Below, one piece after another: positions 8,491 to 17,132 of a DNA stretch of 64,000 bases. Source of the stretch: Tranquillimonas rosea (GTDB lineage Bacteria > Pseudomonadota > Alphaproteobacteria > Rhodobacterales > Rhodobacteraceae); NCBI RefSeq assembly GCF_900111315.1, contig NZ_FOGU01000004.1, forward strand, positions 62,001 through 126,000, given 5' to 3'. A model generated the notes under the pieces. It did no database searches, had not been told where the DNA came from, and saw only the letters and a list, made by a program, of their open reading frames with translations. The stretch's first letter is position 1; every line of letters starts with the position of its first letter. The position numbers and the translations under genes are program-made.

Positions 8491-9525
8491 TCAGACGTCC
8501 TCGAAGACGGTGGGAAGGGTTCGGCTGTCATGCGCCAGCCAGGCGGGCACCGGCAGTCCCTTCTCTTCCAGGAACTCGGGGTTCCACAGCTTCGACTGAT
8601 AACGGTTGCCGTAGTCGCACAGGATGGTGACGATCCGGTGGCCCGGCCCCAGCTCGCGCGCCAGCCGGATCGCGCCGGCGACGTTGGTGCCGGAGGAACC
8701 GCCCAGGCACAGCCCCTCGGCCGCGAGCAGGTCGAACACCACCGGCAGTGCCTCGGAATCCGGTATGCGATAGCTGTAGTCCGGCGTGAACCCCTCGAGG
8801 TTCGCGGTGATGCGCCCCTGCCCGATCCCTTCGGTGATCGACGTGCCGGGCGCCTTGAACGTGCCCTCGGTGTAGTAGGAGTGGATCGCGGACCCCTCGG
8901 GGTCCGCCAGGCCGATCTTCACGCCCTTGGGCTGTAGCGCCATGCCGACGCCCGCCAGCGTGCCGCCGGTCCCGACCGAGCAGATGAAGCCGTCGACTTT
9001 GCCGTCGGTCTGCTCCCAGATCTCGGGGCCGGTCGTCTCGATATGGGCGCGGCGGTTGGCGACGTTGTCGAACTGGTTGGCCCAGATCGCGCCGTTCGGC
9101 TCGGACTTCGCCAGCTCCTTGGCCAGCCGCTCGGAATAGCGGACGTAGTTGTTGGGATTCTTGTAGGGCACCGCCGGCACCTGCACCAGCTCGGCCCCCG
9201 CGAGGCGCAGCATGTCCTTCTTTTCCTGGCTCTGCGTCTCGGGGATGACGATCACCGTCTTGAACCCCATCGACGCCCCGACCAGCGCGAGGCCGATGCC
9301 GGTATTGCCGGCCGTGCCCTCGACGATGGTTCCGCCGGGTTGCAGCAGGCCCTTTTCCATCGCGTCGCGGATGATGAACAAGGCCGCGCGGTCCTTGACC
9401 GACTGGCCGGGATTGAGGAACTCGGCCTTGCCGAGAATCTCGCAGCCGGTGGCGTCGGACGGGCCCTTCAGGCGGATCAGGGGCGTGTGGCCGACGGCGT
9501 CCGCCAGATCACTGTAAATCTCCAT
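8491..9525 (-). CDS. cysK: Cysteine synthase A (O-acetylserine sulfhydrylase)
   Basis: A 344-residue PLP enzyme making cysteine from O-acetylserine and sulfide. The PLP lysine is in NPGQSVKDRAAL, the substrate loop is EGTAGNTGIGLA, and the phosphate-binding glycines are SVGTGGTLAGVG. ATG 9525 was chosen over the in-frame ATG at 9585 because GGAG lies just upstream and the protein then begins MEIYSDLADAVGHTPLIRL, as in the family. It follows trgB by 56 bp. In Rhodobacter sphaeroides trgA, trgB and cysK form a tellurite-resistance locus (O'Gara and colleagues), so a role in tellurite tolerance besides cysteine synthesis is likely. The serine acetyltransferase that feeds it is at 38472. Confidence 0.93.
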   Translation of the reverse strand: MEIYSDLADAVGHTPLIRLKGPSDATGCEILGKAEFLNPGQSVKDRAALFIIRDAMEKGLLQPGGTIVEGTAGNTGIGLALVGASMGFKTVIVIPETQSQEKKDMLRLAGAELVQVPAVPYKNPNNYVRYSERLAKELAKSEPNGAIWANQFDNVANRRAHIETTGPEIWEQTDGKVDGFICSVGTGGTLAGVGMALQPKGVKIGLADPEGSAIHSYYTEGTFKAPGTSITEGIGQGRITANLEGFTPDYSYRIPDSEALPVVFDLLAAEGLCLGGSSGTNVAGAIRLARELGPGHRIVTILCDYGNRYQSKLWNPEFLEEKGLPVPAWLAHDSRTLPTVFEDV

Positions 9526-9581
9526 CTCCGCGCTCCTCTTGTTGACGTGTTGCGCCTGTCTATGGCGCGGCCGGGACGAAC

Positions 9582-10691
9582 TCAAGCGGCGGGCAGACCC
9601 TCGGCACGGGCCCGCGCCAGCCAGAACGCCGTCAGCAGCAGCGGCGCGGTATCGACCTCGCCCGCCGTGATCAGCTCCATAAGCCGGTCGAAGGACAGGA
9701 CATGGGTGCGGATGTCCTCGCCCTCGTCGGCCTTGCCCGCCAGCGTCTCGGCCCCGTCGGGCAGATCGCAGACGCCGACATAGCTCCAGAGGTACTCGGT
9801 AAGGACGCCGGGGCTGGGATAATAGCTGGCCACGGTCCAGAGCGCGCCGACATCCAGCCGCGCCTCTTCCTCTGCCTCGCGGCGGGCGGCCGTCTCGGGC
9901 GCCTCGCCGGGATCGACGCGGCCGGCGACGGGCTCAAGACACCAGGGGCGCAGATCGCCGCGGCTGAAGGGGCCGAAGCGGAACTGCTCGATCACCAGCA
10001 CCCGGTCTCGGGCGGGGTCATAGGGCAGCACCGTCACCGCATCGCCGCTGACGAGACCCGCGCGGTTCAGCGTGCCGCTGCGCCCGCCGTCGAAATGCGG
10101 ATGCTCCAGGTCGTATTCGTCCAGCGCGAAGAAGTTGACGTAGGGCCGCCGCGCCGTTTCGACGGTGACGTCGTCGCGGGTCAGGTCGGCGCGGATGTGG
10201 CGCGGTGCCGGGCACTCGGCCGCGCGCAGCGCCGACGAAGCGCGGACCCGCATCATCGGCAGACGCCGGGCCAGCGTCGCCGAGTCGCCCTGACCGTAAA
10301 GCGCCATCGCCTGCTCGGCCGTCTTGCGCACCAGCGGTGCCCACTCGGACTGCCATTCGGACAGGTCCCAGGCCGCGTCGGACGCGCTGTCGGGCTCGGC
10401 GGCATAGACCTGCGCGGCGATCTCGCCCGCTTGGGTCGTCACGCGCACGGGATGCCGCCGGCAGCCGAACGCGCCCTCGTAATAGTCGAGGCGCGAGGCC
10501 TCTTCGGTGCCCAGTCCCTCGACCAGAAGGCCCTCGGCCCCCTCGCCCGCGCCGATCACCGGATGATCGCCCTCGGCGGCGCGGCGCACCCCGTGGCCCG
10601 CCAGCCGGGCGGCCCGGCCCCCGACAGCCCGGCCGATCACGATCTCGCGCAGCGCGTCGTCGCGCAATGTGCCGAACAGGAACAGGTTCAT
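9582..10691 (-). CDS. trgB: TrgB: gamma-glutamylcyclotransferase-like plus NUDIX fusion
   Basis: A 369-residue two-domain protein. Residues 1-165 resemble a gamma-glutamylcyclotransferase (start LFLFGTLRDDALRE; LDYYEG). Residues 190-369 are an ADP-ribose pyrophosphatase-type NUDIX hydrolase with the box GRVDPGE followed by REAEEEA; the Gly late in the Nudix box is replaced by Arg. Its start overlaps the trgA stop (ATGA) and cysK follows. By synteny with R. sphaeroides it is TrgB of the tellurite-resistance locus; the real substrates of both domains are unknown. Confidence 0.85.
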   Translation of the reverse strand: MNLFLFGTLRDDALREIVIGRAVGGRAARLAGHGVRRAAEGDHPVIGAGEGAEGLLVEGLGTEEASRLDYYEGAFGCRRHPVRVTTQAGEIAAQVYAAEPDSASDAAWDLSEWQSEWAPLVRKTAEQAMALYGQGDSATLARRLPMMRVRASSALRAAECPAPRHIRADLTRDDVTVETARRPYVNFFALDEYDLEHPHFDGGRSGTLNRAGLVSGDAVTVLPYDPARDRVLVIEQFRFGPFSRGDLRPWCLEPVAGRVDPGEAPETAARREAEEEARLDVGALWTVASYYPSPGVLTEYLWSYVGVCDLPDGAETLAGKADEGEDIRTHVLSFDRLMELITAGEVDTAPLLLTAFWLARARAEGLPAA

Positions 10692-11140
10692 CGCGTCTGA
10701 CCGGGCGCCGGCGCCACATACTCGGTCACCGCCGCGCAGAACACGGCTCCTGCCACCGCCGGGATCAGGACCGACGGATCGGTGAGGGTCAGGGCGTAGT
10801 CTGTCATCAGCGTCACCATGTCTTCCAGCGCTTCGATCGGTCCGTCATAGGCCTTGCGCAGAGACCGCCGCAGCATCTCGCGTCCGCCCCAGACCACCAG
10901 GGCCCAGAAAACCGTCGCGGCCAGCGCCGTCAACCCGAGCCCGGCCGCCTTGACGAAACCGTCACCGGCGCGGCGGCCCACGATGCGCCATCCCATCACG
11001 AACCCGAGCGCCGCGTTCACCGGCGACAGAAGCCCCACCGGAAGCTGCTCGGGCAGCAGCGGTTTGACGAGGTCGCTGATCCACCAGGCGAGGCCGGCGA
11101 ACAGCAGGCCTGCGAACATCTTGGCAGCGGTGGGATACAT
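10688..11140 (-). CDS. trgA: TrgA family membrane protein
   Basis: A 150-residue integral membrane protein with about four hydrophobic segments (residues 8-24, 38-52, 66-86, 122-142), beginning MYPTAAKMFAGLLFAGLAWW. Composition and position (trgA-trgB-cysK) match TrgA of the Rhodobacter tellurite-resistance cluster. It starts 4 bp after the cfa stop and overlaps trgB by 4 bp, so it is part of one leftward transcript. The molecular function is not known. Confidence 0.85.
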   Translation of the reverse strand: MYPTAAKMFAGLLFAGLAWWISDLVKPLLPEQLPVGLLSPVNAALGFVMGWRIVGRRAGDGFVKAAGLGLTALAATVFWALVVWGGREMLRRSLRKAYDGPIEALEDMVTLMTDYALTLTDPSVLIPAVAGAVFCAAVTEYVAPAPGQTR

Positions 11141-11144
11141 GCGG

Positions 11145-12356
11145 TCAGGCGGGCCGGGTCACGGTGATCTGCGTCACGTCGCAATTTCCGCTGTGGAAGG
11201 TCGCCGCGCAAGAGGTGAGGTAGAAATTCCACATCCGCCGGAACCGGTCGTCGAAACCCAGGCTCGCGACCTCGTCCCAGCGGTCGTTGAAGGTGTCGTG
11301 CCAGCGGCGCAGGGTCTGGCTGTAGCTCTCGCCGAACTCGACCGACCGGGCCACCGCGAGCCCCGCGCGCTCGACCTCGGCGCGCAACGCATTGGGTGCG
11401 GGCAGCATGCCGCCGGGGAAGATGTATTTCTGGATGAAATCCACCCCGCGGCGATAGACCTCCCAGCGGCGGTCCTGCACCGTGATGATCTGCAGCGTCG
11501 CGTTGGCGCCGGGCTTCATCCGCGCCCGCAGGCTGTCGAAGAAGACGGGCCAGTATTTTTCACCGACCGCCTCGAACATCTCGATCGACGCGACCCCGTC
11601 ATAGAGCCCGGTCTCGTCGCGGTAATCCTGCAGCTTGATCGACACCCGGTCCGACAGGCCGGCGCGCTCGATCCGGGCCACGGCGTAGTCGTGCTGCGCC
11701 TGGCTGATCGTCAGACCGGTCACCCGCAGGCCCCTCTCCTTGGCGGCGTATTCGGCGAAGCCGCCCCAGCCGCACCCGATCTCGAGCACGTGGTCGCCCT
11801 CGTTCGCGCCCATCTGGTCGATCAAGCTCGCATATTTCAGCTCCTGCGCGCGTTCGAGGCTTTCCTGTCCGGTCTCGAACTTGGCCGAGGAATAGGTCAT
11901 CGTGTCGTCCAGCCAGAGCCCGTAGAACTCGTTGCCCAGGTCGTAATGCGCCGCGATGTTGCGACGGGCCTGGGCCTTGGTGTTGCGTTGCAGCCAGAAG
12001 CGCAGCTTCTCGAACGTGCGCACCAGTCCCATGCCGGGAAAGCCGTCGTACATCTCGTCGTTGTCGGCGTGCACCAGGTCCATGAAGGCCTGCAGGTCCG
12101 GGGTCGACCACCAGCCGTCGAGATACGCCTCGCAGAAGCCCAGGTCGCCCTCGCGGATCAGGCGGCCGAAGATGTCGGCGTTGTGGATGTGCAGCTCGGC
12201 CACGGGGCCTGGATTGCGGCCCTCGGCGCGAAACACCCGGCCATCGGGAAGCACGAAGTCCAGCCGGCCGTTTTCCATGTCGGCGGCCATGCGGAAGACC
12301 TGGCTGAAGTACCGCGGCAGATCGCCCTGGCCGCTCACACTCGTCTGGACTGTCAT
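11145..12356 (-). CDS. cfa: Cyclopropane-fatty-acyl-phospholipid synthase family methyltransferase
   Basis: A 403-residue SAM-dependent methyltransferase of the CFA synthase type, which methylenates unsaturated acyl chains of membrane phospholipids. The SAM motif VLEIGCGWGGFAEYAA and the family segments AHYDLGNEFYGLWLD, TYSSAKF and FIQKYIFPGGMLP are all present. ATG 12356 has GGGGAGAGG upstream and is preferred to ATG 12377. It is the first gene of the dense leftward string into trgA. The link suggests an envelope-stress operon. A related acyl-modifying methyltransferase function cannot be excluded. Confidence 0.88.
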   Translation of the reverse strand: MTVQTSVSGQGDLPRYFSQVFRMAADMENGRLDFVLPDGRVFRAEGRNPGPVAELHIHNADIFGRLIREGDLGFCEAYLDGWWSTPDLQAFMDLVHADNDEMYDGFPGMGLVRTFEKLRFWLQRNTKAQARRNIAAHYDLGNEFYGLWLDDTMTYSSAKFETGQESLERAQELKYASLIDQMGANEGDHVLEIGCGWGGFAEYAAKERGLRVTGLTISQAQHDYAVARIERAGLSDRVSIKLQDYRDETGLYDGVASIEMFEAVGEKYWPVFFDSLRARMKPGANATLQIITVQDRRWEVYRRGVDFIQKYIFPGGMLPAPNALRAEVERAGLAVARSVEFGESYSQTLRRWHDTFNDRWDEVASLGFDDRFRRMWNFYLTSCAATFHSGNCDVTQITVTRPA

Positions 12357-12496
12357 CGCCTCTCCCCGTTCGATCATCGTAAGCTACGGTCAGGCCCGCG
12401 AAGCGGCAACCCGGCCGGGCTGCGGCGAATGGCGCCAGCCGGCAGGGACCGGGCGGCGTGACAAAAATGTCCCCGCCGCACAGGGAAGCGGAAGGA

Positions 12497-13918
12497 TCAG
12501 AAAGAGCGGTTCTCGTAAGCCTCGAGCGCGCGCTTGCGGCCCTCGTCGGCGCCTACGACCGGCTCGGGATAGTCATCGTCGGGCGACAGGCCCCAGCGGC
12601 GCGGAATCGCCTCGAAGTAGTCCAGCGCATCCCGCGACGGCTGCGACTGTCCCTCGGCGATCCAGTGGCCGACATAGGTGCGCTTCTTGTCGAACCGATC
12701 CAGCTGGGTGACGGGGTTGAAGACGCGGAAATAGGGCGTCGCGTCCGGCCCCGACCCCGCCGACCATTGCCAGCCGAGCGCGTTCGACGCCGGATCCCAG
12801 TCGGTCAGGTGCTCCTCGAACCACGCCTTGCCGATCTTCCAGTGGCACATCAGGTGCTTGCAAAGGTAGCTGGCGACGATCATCCGGCTGCGGTTGTGCA
12901 TGTGCCCGGTCACGTAAAGCTCGCGCATCGCCGCGTCGACGAACCGGATGCCGGTGCGGCCGCGCTTCCACGCGATGACCTCGGCCTTCCGCTCGTCCTC
13001 GTTCCAGGGAAAGGCGTCCCATTCCTCGCGCCAGTTCTCCGACGTCAGGCGCGGCGTGTTGTAGGCCAGGTGGTGCCCGAAGTCGCGCCAGACGAGCTCT
13101 TGCAGGAACGTCCCCGCACCGTCCTTGCCGTCGGCCTGCGCCCTGAGCCCGGCATGCCAGCACGACCGGATCGAGATCTCGCCCAGCGTGAGGTTCTCGG
13201 ACAGCCGCGAGGTGCCATCCACCGACGGCAGATCGCGCGCATCGCCATAGTCCTGCACACGCTGGCCGATGAAGGCCGCCAGACGGCCCTGCGCGGCCCT
13301 TTCCCCGACGACGACATGCTTGCCGACGATCGGGGCGCCGCGATCCATCGCCGCGCCGAGTTGCCAGTCCTCAAGCGCGTCGCTGTCGGGCCAGCTGTCG
13401 GGCGCCGTCAGATCGGAGGGCGCCGTCACGGGGTCTGGCACCTCGCGGTCCTTGACCGCCCGCCAGAACGGCGTGAACACCTTGTAGTAGTCGCCCTGCT
13501 TCGTCTCGACCTCCCACGGCTCGTGCAGGATGTGGCCGGCAAAGCTCTGGGCGTCGATCCCGTCGGCCTTGAGGTCGGCCTTGACGCCCGTATCGCGCTC
13601 TACGCTGTCGGGATCGTAGAGCCGGTTCCACCAGACCGCGCCCGCGCCCGTCTCGCGCACCAGAGCGGCCAGCGTCTGCAACGCGCCGCCGCGCCGCAGG
13701 ACAAGGCGCGCGCCGCGCTCGGCCAGCGCCGCGCCGAACGCCTCGAGCCCCAGCCCCAGCCGCCATTTCGGCGCCGCGCCGTGGCTGTCGAACACCTCGT
13801 CGAGGATGAAGACCGGGATCACGGGCCGCCCGGTGAGCGCCGCCGCCGCCAGACCCGGATTGTCGGTCAGCCGCAGGTCGCGGCGGTGCCAGAACAGGAT
13901 CGGGCTGTCGTCGGTCAT
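12497..13918 (-). CDS. phrB: Deoxyribodipyrimidine photolyase
   Basis: A 473-residue cryptochrome/photolyase family protein that repairs cyclobutane pyrimidine dimers with blue light. The N-terminal antenna domain begins FWHRRDLRLTDNPGL. The FAD domain shows GTSRLSENLTLGEIS, ELVWRDFGHHLAY, RTGIRFVDAAMREL and NALGWQWSAGSG. Length fits class I CPD photolyases. It lies 140 bp upstream of cfa and 45 bp downstream of the aminotransferase gene on the same strand. Confidence 0.93.
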   Translation of the reverse strand: MTDDSPILFWHRRDLRLTDNPGLAAAALTGRPVIPVFILDEVFDSHGAAPKWRLGLGLEAFGAALAERGARLVLRRGGALQTLAALVRETGAGAVWWNRLYDPDSVERDTGVKADLKADGIDAQSFAGHILHEPWEVETKQGDYYKVFTPFWRAVKDREVPDPVTAPSDLTAPDSWPDSDALEDWQLGAAMDRGAPIVGKHVVVGERAAQGRLAAFIGQRVQDYGDARDLPSVDGTSRLSENLTLGEISIRSCWHAGLRAQADGKDGAGTFLQELVWRDFGHHLAYNTPRLTSENWREEWDAFPWNEDERKAEVIAWKRGRTGIRFVDAAMRELYVTGHMHNRSRMIVASYLCKHLMCHWKIGKAWFEEHLTDWDPASNALGWQWSAGSGPDATPYFRVFNPVTQLDRFDKKRTYVGHWIAEGQSQPSRDALDYFEAIPRRWGLSPDDDYPEPVVGADEGRKRALEAYENRSF

Positions 13919-13963
13919 CGGGGCTCCCTGGAACGGCCAAGGCGGAGCCCGCAGGCCCCGCCG

Positions 13964-15187
13964 TCACAGATGCCGATCTAGCGCCCGCATCAGACGGTCA
14001 AGATCGCCCCGCGAAGTGTAGTGGACGAAGCTCAGCCGCAGCACTCCGTGGTCGGGATCGATCCCCAGAGCGCTCAGCGCCCGCGCCGCGTAGAAGTGCC
14101 CGCCGCCCGCCATGATGCCGTGGCGCGCCAGCGACGCCGCGATCTCTCGCCCCGGCGTGCCGAGCGCGATGGCCACCGTGGGCGCGCGATCTTCGGCCCG
14201 CGCCGGACCCAGCACGCGCAGCCCCTGCCTGCCCGAGAGATACGCCATCAACGGCGCCAGCAGATCGGTCTCGTGCGCGCGCATCGTGTCGTGGACATGG
14301 CGCGACCGCTCGTGCGGGGCAGCGCTGCCGCCGCCGTGGTGACGGTGCATCCCGTCGATGTAGTCCGCGATCCCGGCACAGGCCGCGACCTGCGCATGAT
14401 CCGGCCCCGCCGGTGTGAACCGCTTGTAAAGCGTGTCTCCGTTGAACCAGTGCGCCTGGTTCGGCAGCCGCTCGCCCAGCGACCGGCGGATCGTCATCAG
14501 CCCCTGGTGGGGCCCATAGACCTTGTAGGCCGAGAACAGGTAGATGTCGGCGCCGAGCGCCCCGACATCCGGCAGGCCGTGCGGGGCGTAGCTGACCCCA
14601 TCGACACAGGCCACCGCCCCCGCCGCGTGGACCCTCTCGCAGATCGCGGCGACGTCGTTGATCTCGCCAACCACGTTCGAGACATGCGGAAAGCATACCA
14701 GCCGCACGTCGCCGTCAAGCAGCCGGTCCAGGTCTGCGGGGTCGAGATGCCCCGTCTCGGGGTCCATCCGCCACTCGCGCACCTCGATCCCGGCGTCGGC
14801 CAGCCGGCGCCAGGGCCCGGTATTCGCCTCATGGTCCTGGTCGGTGACGACGATCGCCTCGCCCGCGCGCATCGACTGGCCGAAGGCCTGCGCGAGGACG
14901 TAGGTGTTGGCGCTGGTCGACGGACCGAAGGTCAGCTCATCCGTCTCGACGTTCAGCATCGCCGCAAGCCGCGCGCGGGCCTCGTCCATCTCCTCCCCCG
15001 CCAGGCGCGAGGCGGCGAAGGGGCCATAGGGCTGAACCCTGTGATCGGTGTAGAAATGCGTCAGCCGGTCGATCACCTGCCGGCAGGGAAACGCGCCGCC
15101 CGCGTTCTCGAAGAACGCCTGGTCGGTGAGCGCCGGCTGCTGAAGTGAGGGAAACTGGCTGCGGACGAAATCGATATCGAGGCTCAT
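13964..15187 (-). CDS. Class V aminotransferase / cysteine desulfurase-like protein
   Basis: A 407-residue PLP enzyme of the NifS/CsdA-like fold type I group. The PLP lysine is in LFSAYKVYGPHQG; the N-terminal FFENAGGAFPC and the VCFPHVSNVVGEIN segment (His/Asn contacts) are typical. I do not see a clear catalytic Cys loop of true desulfurases, so the substrate is open. ATG 15187 begins MSLDIDFVRSQFPSL. It lies 103 bp downstream of the BCCT carrier gene, perhaps in the same transcript. Confidence 0.8.
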   Translation of the reverse strand: MSLDIDFVRSQFPSLQQPALTDQAFFENAGGAFPCRQVIDRLTHFYTDHRVQPYGPFAASRLAGEEMDEARARLAAMLNVETDELTFGPSTSANTYVLAQAFGQSMRAGEAIVVTDQDHEANTGPWRRLADAGIEVREWRMDPETGHLDPADLDRLLDGDVRLVCFPHVSNVVGEINDVAAICERVHAAGAVACVDGVSYAPHGLPDVGALGADIYLFSAYKVYGPHQGLMTIRRSLGERLPNQAHWFNGDTLYKRFTPAGPDHAQVAACAGIADYIDGMHRHHGGGSAAPHERSRHVHDTMRAHETDLLAPLMAYLSGRQGLRVLGPARAEDRAPTVAIALGTPGREIAASLARHGIMAGGGHFYAARALSALGIDPDHGVLRLSFVHYTSRGDLDRLMRALDRHL

Positions 15188-15290
15188 GCCAGCGAGATCA
15201 GTGTTTTCGCCTGCAGCGTCAAGCGGGTCGGCCAACCCGCGCAAGGAGTGGCGCGGCAGCCCCTGGCCGCCGCGCCGGATGTCGCCGAGA

Positions 15291-16958
15291 TCACTCGGTC
15301 GGTTGCGTGCCCTTGACCTGGACCCGCCGCTCGTTGGCGAGGCCCTTCCAGATCGCGCCGCACATCACCAGAAGCACGAGGGTGAAGAACAGGCCGGTCG
15401 CGTTCACCATCGCCTGCAGCGCCTCGAGCCCGCCGCCGATCAGCAGCACGATCGCGACGAGGCCCTCGGCCACGCACCAGAACACGCGCTGCGGCTTCGG
15501 CGCGTCGGTCTTGCCGCCGGCGGTGATCGTGTCGATCACCAGCGAGCCGGAGTCGGACGAGGTGACGAAGAACACGAGCACCAGGACGATCGCCACGGTC
15601 GAGGTGATCATGCCCAGGGGCATCTCGCCCAGCATGCCGAACAGCGACAACGGCGCGTTGTAGTTGTCGATGACGTAGTTCTTCACCTGGCTCGTCTCGG
15701 GGTTGGTGATCACCTGCTCGATGGCGGTGCCGCCGAACACGGCCATCCAGAACACCGACACGATCGACGGGATCAGGATCACGCAGGTGATGAACTCGCG
15801 CACCGTGCGGCCGCGGCTGACGCGGGCGATGAACATGCCGACGAAGGGCGACCAGCTGATCCACCAGGCCCAGTAGAACGAGGTCCAGCCTTCGCGGAAG
15901 CTGTCGTCGTCACGACCGACCGGGTTCGACAGCGGCACCACGTCCCGGATATAGGTCGTCAGGCCGCCAAAGAAGTCACCCAGGATCGACAGCGTCGGCC
16001 CGACGAGGAAGACGAAGAACAGCAGCAGCGCCGCGATCGCCATGTTGACCTCGGACAGGATCTTCACGCCGCCGTCGAGGCCGCGCAGCACCGACACCAG
16101 CGCCACCGCGGTCACGCCCATGATGATGAAGATCTGCGACGTGGTGTTCAGCGGGATGCCGAACACGTGCTGCAGGCCCGCATTCGCCTGCTGTGCGCCC
16201 AGACCCAGCGAGGTCGCCAGCCCGAACAGCGTCGCGAAGACCGCGATGATGTCGATGCAATGGCCCAGCCAGCCCCAGACGCGGTCGCCGAACAGCGGAT
16301 AGAAGGCCGAACGCAGCGATAGCGGCAGCTGCTTGTTGTAGCTGAAGAGCGCCAGCGCGAGCGCGACGACCGCGTAGATCGCCCAGGGATGCAGCGCCCA
16401 GTGGAACACCGTCGCCGCGAGGCCCGCGTTCCGCGCCGCCGCGACCTGGTCCTGGATGATGGAACCGTCCTCGGCGATCGGGCTTTCCAGCCCGAGCGGG
16501 GACGACACCGCCATGTGATAGACCGGCTCGAGCACGCCGAAGAACATCAGGCCGATGCCCATGCCGGCGGCGAACAGCATCGCGAACCAGGACAGGTAGC
16601 CGTATTCGGGCACCGCGTCGGTCCCGCCGAGCCGCACCGATCCGTACGGAGAGACGATCAGCACCAGGCTGAAGATCACGAAGATGTTCGCCGCCCCAAG
16701 GAAGTACCAGTCGAACTGCTTGGTCGCGAAGTTGAACAGCCACGAGAACGCAGCGCTCGCGCTATCCTGGAAGATCAGCGTCAGCAGCACGAAGGCCACG
16801 ATCGTCAGACCCGAGATCAGGAAGACCGGATTGTGGATGTCGAAGCCGAAGGGCCCGACCGACCCCTCGAGATTGTCCTGACCGACATTGTAGTCGGTGT
16901 CGATGATGTGCACATCACCCTCTGGCGAAGGTATCCCCTCTGCTGTCGTTTCGGCCAT
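15291..16958 (-). CDS. BCCT family betaine/carnitine/choline-type transporter
   Basis: A 555-residue sodium- or proton-coupled transporter with about twelve membrane segments. The family signature is present in the region FREGWTSFYWAWWISWSPF, where the Trp-rich GWTxFYWAWWxxW motif lines the substrate site. The N-terminus is acidic and cytosolic. ATG 16958 has AGGGGAG upstream. Known BCCT substrates are glycine betaine, choline, carnitine and DMSP. Because acuI is immediately upstream on the same strand (174 bp away), DMSP or a related osmolyte is a reasonable guess. Confidence 0.9.
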   Translation of the reverse strand: MAETTAEGIPSPEGDVHIIDTDYNVGQDNLEGSVGPFGFDIHNPVFLISGLTIVAFVLLTLIFQDSASAAFSWLFNFATKQFDWYFLGAANIFVIFSLVLIVSPYGSVRLGGTDAVPEYGYLSWFAMLFAAGMGIGLMFFGVLEPVYHMAVSSPLGLESPIAEDGSIIQDQVAAARNAGLAATVFHWALHPWAIYAVVALALALFSYNKQLPLSLRSAFYPLFGDRVWGWLGHCIDIIAVFATLFGLATSLGLGAQQANAGLQHVFGIPLNTTSQIFIIMGVTAVALVSVLRGLDGGVKILSEVNMAIAALLLFFVFLVGPTLSILGDFFGGLTTYIRDVVPLSNPVGRDDDSFREGWTSFYWAWWISWSPFVGMFIARVSRGRTVREFITCVILIPSIVSVFWMAVFGGTAIEQVITNPETSQVKNYVIDNYNAPLSLFGMLGEMPLGMITSTVAIVLVLVFFVTSSDSGSLVIDTITAGGKTDAPKPQRVFWCVAEGLVAIVLLIGGGLEALQAMVNATGLFFTLVLLVMCGAIWKGLANERRVQVKGTQPTE

Positions 16959-17132
16959 GGTGGCTCCCCTTGTTTGCCCTGCACGCCCCGCATTCGTCGC
17001 GGTCGGGATTCGGCCATGGTCGAGCGCATACAGCTCGGCCGCGTTCCGACCAGCGGAAACCCGCACAATTCACCCTGTGACACTGTCCGGCGAACGCGCA
17101 CGCACGCAAGCCGCGCCCCGCGTGAGGCGCGT

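Noticed and set aside
6266-8599. Plus-strand open frame (777 codons) opposite the mscS gene
   Set aside because: Low-complexity Arg/Gln/Asp-rich translation typical of antisense shadow; mscS on the other strand has strong motifs.
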